Positions 6,418-12,079 of a DNA stretch of 12,079 bases are shown in pieces. The notes below the pieces were generated by a model. The model was not told the origin of the DNA, did not search any database, and saw only the letters and a program-made list of their open reading frames with translations. Made by a program: the position numbers and the translations under genes. Position 1 is the stretch's first letter. Each line of letters begins with the position of its first letter. The stretch comes from Bryobacterales bacterium (GTDB taxonomy: Bacteria; Acidobacteriota; Terriglobia; Bryobacterales; Bryobacteraceae): contig JAOAPP010000219.1 in NCBI GenBank assembly GCA_025462985.1, forward strand, positions 1 through 12,079. Direction: 5' to 3'.

Positions 6418-7995
6418 CTAGCCGATATGCCAGCCCTTACGAACTTGCGGCTTTAGCAACTCATTGGCTGCAGAGTTGTTCGTGATCTTCATTGCCTCTG
6501 CATCCCACTCCAGCCTGCAGTTCAGCTTGGTCGCAATAGCGCCGAGCGCAATCCATTCCGTGAACGGTGCCGAGACGCTGAAGTTCGAGCAAGCCGGCGC
6601 TCCACCCTTGCAAGCGCGAATCCAGTCCCGGTAGTGACCCGGTGAACGCGGAAGAAACTCGGGCGGAAACTCGTAATCGCGCATCTTTTCGACCGGTAAC
6701 AGTCGGGTGTTCTCCCCGTATGTCCCCGTCGTGATCATGCCCTTCTCGCCGACAAACAAGCTTCCATTCGTGCCCTTGCTGATCAGGCTCATCCACTTGA
6801 CAAGCTCACGCTCATGCGGAGTCAAGGACGCGTCCTGGTCTCTGGAAGGACGCTCTTCCCGTGGGGGGAGTTCCTTGGGTGAAAAGAACTGATCCGTAAA
6901 AACCTCGCCGATAATTTGGCGTTCCTTCGGCTTCGCGGGGCTATCCGCATCGCCAATACGGTTTTCGGGAAGATCTCCTAAAAGCTGGTCCTTCGGAGCA
7001 TTGGGAAAATCGGGTTGCTCCTCTCTCTTGGCGTCGTACCAGAAAATCTTCACTGGCGGCATGGAGCCCCGGGCAGGGAAGTCAAACCGAACCACTGACT
7101 TCGCCGGGAAGAACGTATCACTTCTTTCTTCCTGATTGATACACTCGACCGAAGTCGGAGCTCCCAATCGCAGAGCCATGTTTGGCGCACCCAGGATATG
7201 ACATGCCATGTCGCCTAGCGCGCCGGAACCGAAATCATAAAAGCCCCGCCAGAGAAACGGAAGATAATCCTCGCTGTAAGGCCGCTCCTTCGCAACGCCC
7301 AGCCACAGATCCCAATCCAAAGTCGAAGGAACTGCCGACTCAGCGGGTGCCGGCAATGCGCCTTGCGGCCAGACCGGACGGTTCGTCCAGGCGTGTACTT
7401 CGGTAACGTTGCCGATCTCGCCCGACCAGATCATCTCGGCGCATTGCCGTGTGCCTTCGTTCGAGTAGCCCTGATTGCCCATCTGGGTCGCCACTTTGTA
7501 CTTCTCGGCAGCCTTTAAGAGTTCGCGGCATTCCCAGACCGTATGCGCCAGAGGCTTCTGCACATAAACATGTTTCCCGAGAGACATGGCATGGATCGCA
7601 GCCGCCGCGTGCATGTGATCAGGAATCGTCACAATCACCGCGTCGATGCTGCTCGCTTGCTTGTCCAGCATTGCGCGGTAATCTTTGAACTTCGGCGCAT
7701 TCGGAAATTTATCAAAGGTCTTTGCTGCCGATTTATCATCGACATCGCACAAAGCCACGATATTCTCGGTTTCCGCACACCCGGCAATATCACTACGCGC
7801 CTTGCCACCCGCCCCAATCGAAGCGATATTGAGTTTCTCGTTCGGCGACTTATACCCAAGCGCCTTGAGCGAAGGCTCACTTCCAAAACCGGCCAGGGGA
7901 ACAGCTCCAGCTAACAGGCTTCCAAAGAAGAAATACCTTCTCGAAAATTCACCAGACTTCATCTTTTTAATTCGGCTCGCCTCCTTGTCAATCAT
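6418..7995 (-). CDS. Tat-exported Gfo/Idh/MocA family oxidoreductase
   Basis: A 525-residue NAD(P)-dependent oxidoreductase of the glucose-fructose oxidoreductase/inositol dehydrogenase/MocA family, predicted periplasmic. The N-terminus carries a twin-arginine motif S18-R19-R20-Y-F-F-F followed by a hydrophobic stretch. The Rossmann fold starts at about 55 with 'IASIGAGGKA' (G61-x-G63-G64), the family E-K-P is Q146-K147-P148 with the catalytic Lys K147, and the second domain has the D262/H266 pair in 'GALGDMACHI', the usual active-site Asp and His. The long C-terminal half (to 'RKGWHIG') is typical of the extended acidobacterial/planctomycete subgroup. Start: ATG at 7995 with a GGAG about 8 bases upstream. 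An ATG at 7962 (Met12) would give a more standard short Tat signal, but the AAGGAGG before it is 17 bases away, which is too far. It lies 27 bp after the unknown exported gene and closes the operon. Known exported relatives such as Zymomonas GFOR hold their cofactor tightly. The sugar substrate cannot be read. Confidence 0.92.
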   Translation of the reverse strand: MIDKEASRIKKMKSGEFSRRYFFFGSLLAGAVPLAGFGSEPSLKALGYKSPNEKLNIASIGAGGKARSDIAGCAETENIVALCDVDDKSAAKTFDKFPNAPKFKDYRAMLDKQASSIDAVIVTIPDHMHAAAAIHAMSLGKHVYVQKPLAHTVWECRELLKAAEKYKVATQMGNQGYSNEGTRQCAEMIWSGEIGNVTEVHAWTNRPVWPQGALPAPAESAVPSTLDWDLWLGVAKERPYSEDYLPFLWRGFYDFGSGALGDMACHILGAPNMALRLGAPTSVECINQEERSDTFFPAKSVVRFDFPARGSMPPVKIFWYDAKREEQPDFPNAPKDQLLGDLPENRIGDADSPAKPKERQIIGEVFTDQFFSPKELPPREERPSRDQDASLTPHERELVKWMSLISKGTNGSLFVGEKGMITTGTYGENTRLLPVEKMRDYEFPPEFLPRSPGHYRDWIRACKGGAPACSNFSVSAPFTEWIALGAIATKLNCRLEWDAEAMKITNNSAANELLKPQVRKGWHIG

Positions 7996-8022
7996 AGTCC
8001 CCGCTCCCCGGCGCAGGTCGCT

Positions 8023-8667
8023 TCAACCTCTTTTTAAAGCCCCGTCAGTTTCTGCCCGAAGCAAGGCGGCTCCCACCGCAAGGGCCTCCCGCTCCTGCGC
8101 CAGAAGGCCTACGCCTAACATCGATCCCAGGTACACAACCCCACCGCGGCCGACCCACCGCTTTGCCGCAACCGGTACTCCGGCATACTCTGCCAGCTTT
8201 TCAGCCGGTGAACAATCAATCGGAGTCACGGCTCCGAACGTCCGCACCACAGTCCGTTCGGGACAGTTATAAGTCAGGTAAGTGGCTTCGCGCGTGCTGA
8301 CGCCGATAGCTTCGGCGATATTCAGCCCAAACACTTTGTAAAGAACTTGGCCCTGAGTTCGCAACTCTCCGGGCCGTGAGTACGCGGCGCCGCTTTCCAC
8401 GAGAAGCCACCATCCGCGGCGTACCTGCTGTCGAAATCTCTCCGCACTTTCAAACGATAGCTGCCGAGTCGCTGGAAGGATGATCAGTGGCGCGCTTACC
8501 TGCGCCGCGCCCAGGAGCTTGTCGTAGCCTCGGGCCGATTCTTCTGAAAGCGGGTGCGGCTCTGGAACGATTTCGACCGATGCCACTGCACAAGCTCGAC
8601 GGGGCAGGAAAGCAGCGGCCGCCGGGAGGCAGCCTAAACTCAACATGAGCTCACGCCGGGTCGCCAA
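8023..8667 (-). CDS. Uncharacterised exported protein, possibly GATase1-like fold
   Basis: A protein of about 214 residues that I do not recognise. From the TTG at 8667 it begins (M)ATRRELMLSLG, a twin-arginine-like or Sec signal with a hydrophobic, Ala-rich stretch and a probable cleavage near R-A-C-A-VAS. The mature part contains 'APLIILPATRQLS', 'GWWLLVESGAAY' and 'GRGGVVYLGSMLG', which resemble the strand-turn pattern of class I glutamine-amidotransferase-like (ThuA/BPL_N-like) domains, where a central strand is followed by a glycine or small-residue turn. A nucleophilic Cys in that turn is not evident (it reads E-S-G-A), so it may be non-catalytic; this is a weak fold guess. Start choice: a TTG at 8691 would overlap the upstream gene by 17 bp and lacks a Shine-Dalgarno, whereas the TTG at 8667 has AGG 6 bases upstream, begins 7 bases after the neighbour's stop, and puts the RR motif at the N-terminus. 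It is sandwiched between the TIM-barrel and Gfo/Idh genes and probably translationally coupled. Confidence 0.7.
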   Translation of the reverse strand: MATRRELMLSLGCLPAAAAFLPRRACAVASVEIVPEPHPLSEESARGYDKLLGAAQVSAPLIILPATRQLSFESAERFRQQVRRGWWLLVESGAAYSRPGELRTQGQVLYKVFGLNIAEAIGVSTREATYLTYNCPERTVVRTFGAVTPIDCSPAEKLAEYAGVPVAAKRWVGRGGVVYLGSMLGVGLLAQEREALAVGAALLRAETDGALKRG

Positions 8668-8674
8668 TTTAGAC

Positions 8675-9514
8675 CTACAGCTGCCCTGCAATGAGGCGGG
8701 TCATTGCCGCCGAAGTGTCGTACACCTGCTGGTCCTGCGCGTAACGGTATCTGGCTTCCATCTCGGCAATGATCCAGCCATCATAATTGACCTTCGTCAT
8801 GGCATGGCGTATCGCCCGCCAATTGTTATCGCCCAGAAACAGGTTGGTATAAACACTCTCCTGCCCGCATCTGCCGCGATGCTTCATCACGTCTTTGACA
8901 TGTATGCGAGTTATGCGCGGACCCTGTATCTCAATCCATTGCTCGGCGAATCCCGTATCGTGAATATTCCCGACATCGAGATGAATTCCCACCCACGGAC
9001 TATTGATCTCATCCAAAAACGTGTGGAATTCGCGAGGACTTAGCAGGAACCGCTGTTCCGAATTACAATTCTCAACGCCGATTTTGACCTTGGCCTTTCC
9101 GGCTATTTCTCCCAGCTTCTTCAGAGCGTCAATGCAGCGGGCGTAAACCTCGTTATAAGGCACGTCGGCGGTGACGACCCCCGCGACAACCAGGATGGCG
9201 TCGGTATTGAAAATCTGCGCCGCTTCTATCTGCCGTTCGATGTGGTGGAACGCGGCCTGCCGCTTGGCAGGATCACGAGCACAAATGTTCTCGTCCCAAT
9301 CGAGCGCGTTGGAGACATTCGACACCTCGAGCCCTGCGTTTTGGATCTGCGAGAAGAGCTGACGAAGTTGCGCATCGGTGGTTCCCATCTGAAACCAGGG
9401 CCGGTCTCCCAGCCATAATTCGACGCCTTGGTAGCCTGCCCGCTTCAGAAGCTGAAGGCCCTGCGCGAAGGTCAGTTCACGAGGAAATATGCTGTCGCCG
9501 ATGGATTTCTTCAT
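8675..9514 (-). CDS. Sugar phosphate isomerase/epimerase-like TIM-barrel protein (AP endonuclease family 2 fold)
   Basis: A complete 279-residue protein of the xylose-isomerase-like TIM-barrel superfamily, which includes hydroxypyruvate isomerase, tagatose/psicose epimerase, IolE/IolI and endonuclease IV relatives. The metal-binding set is visible: E148 in 'IGVEN', D180 in 'GIHLDVGN', H205 in 'RIHVKD', and E251 in 'IIAEME'. The N-terminal 'GYQGVELWL' (28-35) is the usual first strand/helix. There is no signal peptide ('MKKSIGDS' is short and polar), so it acts in the cytoplasm, unlike its exported operon partner Gfo/Idh. Start ATG at 9514 is followed by AAGAAATCC; no strong Shine-Dalgarno is seen. 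It is the first gene of the three-gene operon, so its promoter should lie in 9515-9669. Such genes commonly pair with Gfo/Idh oxidoreductases in keto-sugar or inositol-type catabolism; the actual substrate is unknown. Confidence 0.9.
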   Translation of the reverse strand: MKKSIGDSIFPRELTFAQGLQLLKRAGYQGVELWLGDRPWFQMGTTDAQLRQLFSQIQNAGLEVSNVSNALDWDENICARDPAKRQAAFHHIERQIEAAQIFNTDAILVVAGVVTADVPYNEVYARCIDALKKLGEIAGKAKVKIGVENCNSEQRFLLSPREFHTFLDEINSPWVGIHLDVGNIHDTGFAEQWIEIQGPRITRIHVKDVMKHRGRCGQESVYTNLFLGDNNWRAIRHAMTKVNYDGWIIAEMEARYRYAQDQQVYDTSAAMTRLIAGQL

Positions 9515-9602
9515 AAACTAATCGAAGTTACACCCGAGCGATGTCCAACCCCCACCACCGCATCATGAATCATCTTAGGGTAGACGTTTTTCTGTGCTGG
9601 GC

Positions 9603-9630
9603 TTGACAACTTCCGGAGCTTCGACATAAC
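9603..9630 (+). promoter_or_regulatory. Candidate sigma70-type promoter of the FAD oxidoreductase / receptor unit
   Basis: A perfect TTGACA (-35, 9603-9608) is followed after 16 bases by CATAAC (-10, 9625-9630; four of six consensus bases). It sits 39 bases before the ATG at 9670. The same bases in reverse orientation give TTGTCA, a weaker -35 for the divergent operon, but no good -10 accompanies it. The whole divergent region 9515-9669 (155 bp) has no gene. Confidence 0.45.
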
Positions 9631-9642
9631 GTAAGTCATTCT

Positions 9643-9666
9643 AGGAGAGGAATTGCGTCCGAGGGA
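9643..9666 (+). promoter_or_regulatory. Ribosome binding region of the FAD oxidoreductase
   Basis: AGGAGAGG (9643-9650) is strong but 19 bases before the ATG; a nearer GAGGGA (9661-9666) is 3 bases before the ATG. The nearer site is somewhat too close and the stronger one too far, so one probably assists the other. A TTG at 9653 is out of frame and closes quickly, so the ATG at 9670 is kept. Confidence 0.45.
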
Positions 9667-9669
9667 CTT

Positions 9670-11589
9670 ATGGCCCGTCGTTGTCCTCATCTCGACAAGA
9701 TCCTGGGCTTACACGAGCCCATCTCACGCCGTGATTTTTTGGACGGCGCGCTGATTGCGTCGGGCAGCATTCTTTTGGGAGCTGCGGCTCCGCAGCAAAC
9801 GCTGGCCCAGACCGGCTGGACAGGTTACACCGGCGAAGGAGATTACCGCAACTCCGCAGGCAACAGCGAGGACGTTGTGTCGTCTGCCCATGCCGTTCGC
9901 GACGGCGCGTACGACAAGCTCTCAAACGAACCTGTGGACACGGGCGAGATGTTTGACTGCGTGGTCGTGGGCGGCGGGTTCTCAGGTCTCTCGGCTGCCC
10001 TGTTTTTCAAGCAGAAGGCCGGCTCCGGAAGCAGTTGCCTGGTGCTGGACAATGCGTCCATTTTTGGCGGCATTGCGAAGCGGAACGAATTTACTGTCGA
10101 TGGTCGCCGGCTTTACGCGCCTCAAGGATCGGTCCATTTCCAGCCGCCCTATCCGCACAGCTTTCTGAAAAGCGTTTACGATTCCATGGGCATGGATTTC
10201 AACGCCTTCACGAACTACCAGTCCTGGAAAGGCCCCTCGCCCGAAATAGCGCTGACGCGTAGCCCCTACCGAGTGCTCGGCATGAAGGAAGCCACATACG
10301 GCTTTTACTTCGGAGCGAAATTCGGAAAGAAGCCAGGCCTGTGGGTGGTTGACCCTTGGGGCAAAAACCTGGAAGGAACGCCACTCCCGGAGAGCATGAG
10401 GCGGGAGATGCTTGCCTGGCACAGCGGCCAGCGAAAGGAGCCCGCTTGGCATTACCAATATCCAGGTGATGAGATCTCTCGCAGGATCGACAGCATCACG
10501 CTCGAGGAATATTACATGCGGACGCTCGGGTTGAGCCGGGATACTGTGCGGCTGCTCTTCACCAGCGATACCGCGGGCGGCCTGGGGCTGGGCCCGGACG
10601 CCCTCTCCGGGTTTTGCGAGTACGCATGGTCCTCCATTCCTACGACCGACGATTCGCAAGAGACCGGGCTGAACATGTTCCCCGGAGGGAATTCCGGGAT
10701 GACGCGATTGATCGTCAAGACGCTCATACCGGAGGCCATCGAAGGTCCGCGCATGATGGAGGCGGTCTGGAAGAATCCGGTCGAGTTCAGTGCGCTTGAC
10801 CGCCCTGGACAGCCTTCCCGTATCCGCCTTCGATCGACAGTGGTGCGGGTCGAGCATAGTGGCGAACCGCAGAAGGCGGAGTTCGTCGGGGTGACTTACA
10901 CCAATGGTGGGAAGCTCTACCGCGTGAAGGCCAGAAGCGTCGTGATGGCGGGCGGAGGGTGGATCACCAAGCACGTGGTCCGCGATCTTGACGCTGAGCG
11001 TCGCCATGCCTACGCGCAGTTTCTGTATTCGCCTTATCTGGTGGCAAACGTCGCTGTGCGGAATTGGAACTTCCTTTACAAGCTTGGAATTTCGGGTGGC
11101 CAATGGTTCGAAGGGTTCGGCAGATATGTCGAGGTGCGAAAAATGGCGAAGTTCGGCGCAGATACGCCCGCGGTGGGCCCTGATGATCCCGTCGTGCTGA
11201 CTTTTCTAGTCGATTTCGCAAAGCCCGGCCTGCCCGCCGCCGAGCAGGGCCACCTGGGGCGCGCGGAACTGCTTTCCACAACCTACACCGAGTATGAGCG
11301 TCAGATCCGGGAGCAAATGACCGATATGTTCGGCGCGTCGGGCTTCGATGCCAAGCGAGATATCGCGGGAATTGTGCTAAACCGGTGGGGCCATCCCTTC
11401 GTCAATCCGCAGCCGGGCTTCTTTTTTGGGTCGGGCGGTAAACCCGCAGCTCGCGACGCGCTACGCAATGCTCCGTTTGGCCGGATTGCCTTTTCGCATT
11501 CCGATCTCGCTGGTGCGATGGACCACCGCAACGCCTTTATGGAATCGAATCGGGCCGTCGGACAGCTTCTGAATCAGGTCCTTGTGTGA
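9670..11589 (+). CDS. Tat-exported FAD-dependent oxidoreductase, spermidine-dehydrogenase-like
   Basis: A complete 639-residue flavoprotein. The N-terminus has a twin-arginine motif S19-R20-R21-D-F-L followed by a hydrophobic stretch and a probable cleavage at TLA-QT (about 45-48), so it folds with cofactor in the cytoplasm and is exported. The FAD/Rossmann motif is V-V-V-G-G-G-F-S-G at 98-106, after 'DTGEMFDC'. 'LDNASIFGGIAKRNEF' (126-141) matches the 'ILDNHDDFGGHAKRNEF' block recalled from the spermidine-dehydrogenase/NAD(P)-binding family, with Ile in place of His. A second FAD contact is 'VVMAGGGWITKH' near 426-437. Relatives (Pseudomonas SpdH) oxidise spermidine to diaminopropane and 4-aminobutyraldehyde with FAD and heme; many acidobacterial members are uncharacterised, so polyamine is only a possible substrate. 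It is followed by a TonB-dependent receptor gene 48 bp away, probably one transcript, and is divergent from the TIM-barrel operon. Family confident, substrate unknown. Confidence 0.87.
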   Translation: MARRCPHLDKILGLHEPISRRDFLDGALIASGSILLGAAAPQQTLAQTGWTGYTGEGDYRNSAGNSEDVVSSAHAVRDGAYDKLSNEPVDTGEMFDCVVVGGGFSGLSAALFFKQKAGSGSSCLVLDNASIFGGIAKRNEFTVDGRRLYAPQGSVHFQPPYPHSFLKSVYDSMGMDFNAFTNYQSWKGPSPEIALTRSPYRVLGMKEATYGFYFGAKFGKKPGLWVVDPWGKNLEGTPLPESMRREMLAWHSGQRKEPAWHYQYPGDEISRRIDSITLEEYYMRTLGLSRDTVRLLFTSDTAGGLGLGPDALSGFCEYAWSSIPTTDDSQETGLNMFPGGNSGMTRLIVKTLIPEAIEGPRMMEAVWKNPVEFSALDRPGQPSRIRLRSTVVRVEHSGEPQKAEFVGVTYTNGGKLYRVKARSVVMAGGGWITKHVVRDLDAERRHAYAQFLYSPYLVANVAVRNWNFLYKLGISGGQWFEGFGRYVEVRKMAKFGADTPAVGPDDPVVLTFLVDFAKPGLPAAEQGHLGRAELLSTTYTEYERQIREQMTDMFGASGFDAKRDIAGIVLNRWGHPFVNPQPGFFFGSGGKPAARDALRNAPFGRIAFSHSDLAGAMDHRNAFMESNRAVGQLLNQVLV

Positions 11590-11637
11590 CTTAGTTCCGC
11601 CTCTGGACAACAATGACATCTGAAAAGGAACTCTAAA

Positions 11638-12079
11638 TTGACCGCCTCAAAAATGAGAATTGGAAGAACTTCAATGCGTTGCGCGTTTGCGGCAAGTTTG
11701 GCGCTGCTGCTGCTCGGAGCTAGAATCTCGCTTGCGCAGGTAGATGCAGGAGCAATCGTAGGCGCGGCTAAAGATACCAGCGGCGCACTGGTCCCAGGCG
11801 CGAAGGTCACGCTAACCAACGAGGACACGGGGCTCGTCACTACGACCCCCACCGGCGCGTCGAGCGAATACACATTTGCTCCGATCAAGATCGGCCATTA
11901 CTCCATTGCGGCGGAGATCAAAGGATTCCAGCGCGTGGAGCATACACACGTAACGGTAGAGGTACAGCAGCGGGTCCTGGTAGATTTCGTGCTGCCCCCC
12001 GGGCAGATGACTCAGACAGTGCTGGTCACAGCCGAACCGCCGGCATTGCAGACGCAGGACGCATCGGTGGGGCAGGTCG
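11638..12079 (+). CDS. TonB-dependent receptor with carboxypeptidase-regulatory-like domain, N-terminal part
   Basis: The 5' end of an outer-membrane receptor that continues beyond the window. Translated from the TTG at 11638 it reads (M)TASKMRIGRTSMRC..., with a Sec signal: basic start, Leu-rich run 'LALLLLGARISLA', cleavage near LA-QVDAG. Residues about 38-120 form a CarboxypepD_reg/CnaB-like beta-sandwich with 'GAIVGAAKDTSGALVPGAKV' (the classic G-x-V-x-D-x-S-G-A-x-V-P-G-A) and 'YSIAAEIKGFQRV', followed by 'VLVTAEPPALQTQDASVGQV', the entry to the plug domain. This is the signature layout of acidobacterial SusC/OAR-like receptors. Start: AAGGAA at 11625-11630 is 7 bases before the TTG at 11638, whereas the ATG at 11653 has no Shine-Dalgarno. 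An in-frame stop lies at 11614-11616. The ligand cannot be inferred. Coupling to the FAD oxidoreductase suggests a shared substrate or simply co-regulation. Confidence 0.86.
   Translation, partial: MTASKMRIGRTSMRCAFAASLALLLLGARISLAQVDAGAIVGAAKDTSGALVPGAKVTLTNEDTGLVTTTPTGASSEYTFAPIKIGHYSIAAEIKGFQRVEHTHVTVEVQQRVLVDFVLPPGQMTQTVLVTAEPPALQTQDASVGQV

Noticed and set aside
9982..11103. A 373-codon open frame on the minus strand
   Set aside because: It lies wholly antisense to the FAD oxidoreductase, whose frame has clear family motifs. The antisense product shows no recognisable domain and results from GC-rich codon bias.
1..12079. Mobile element, CRISPR, toxin-antitoxin, defence or biosynthetic cluster
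   Set aside because: No transposase, integrase, direct-repeat array, short toxin-like pair, nuclease/helicase pair or synthetase gene was seen; all convincing frames are assigned to ordinary metabolic or transport families.

Overview
The window reads as chromosomal DNA of a Gram-negative soil-type bacterium, most likely an acidobacterium (Bryobacterales/Solibacter-like). The grounds are the start of a large TonB-dependent receptor with an N-terminal carboxypeptidase-regulatory-like domain at the right edge, Tat-exported Gfo/Idh/MocA and flavin oxidoreductases, and an exported RraA-family protein, on a fairly GC-rich background. This taxonomic guess is inference from gene style. No rRNA, tRNA, CRISPR, IS element or phage gene is visible.

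Layout: (1) 1-3095, plus strand: the C-terminal end of a short-chain dehydrogenase (cut by the window edge), a complete IlvD/Edd-family dehydratase (sugar-acid or dihydroxy-acid dehydratase type) and a secreted RraA-like protein. Dehydrogenase, dehydratase and aldolase-like genes in a row suggest oxidative sugar-acid or hydroxy-acid catabolism, but the third protein carries a signal peptide and so would not share a compartment with the first two. (2) 3120-6260, minus strand: a complete heavy-metal-efflux type RND pump (CzcA/CusA family), convergent with block 1 and without a membrane-fusion or outer-membrane partner in the window. (3) 6418-9514, minus strand: a tight three-gene operon read from right to left: a xylose-isomerase-like TIM-barrel protein, an unrecognised exported protein with faint glutamine-amidotransferase-like features, and a Tat-exported Gfo/Idh/MocA oxidoreductase. 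It is closed by a perfect 9-bp hairpin that looks like its terminator. (4) 9670-12079, plus strand: divergent from block 3 across a 155-bp promoter region, a Tat-exported FAD oxidoreductase of the spermidine-dehydrogenase-like family, followed after 48 bp by the TonB-dependent receptor, which runs off the edge.

Taken together, the window looks like a nutrient-scavenging accessory region: receptor-mediated uptake, periplasmic redox modification of a sugar or amine substrate, and downstream isomerase, dehydratase and aldolase-type chemistry. At least three and probably four of the eight full or near-full products carry export signals. I see no clear evidence for an entirely new system. The most unusual points are the exported RraA-like protein with a remodelled active-site segment, the unknown protein locked between a TIM-barrel isomerase and a Tat Gfo/Idh enzyme, and the orphan RND pump with Asp-to-Glu in its proton-relay motif.
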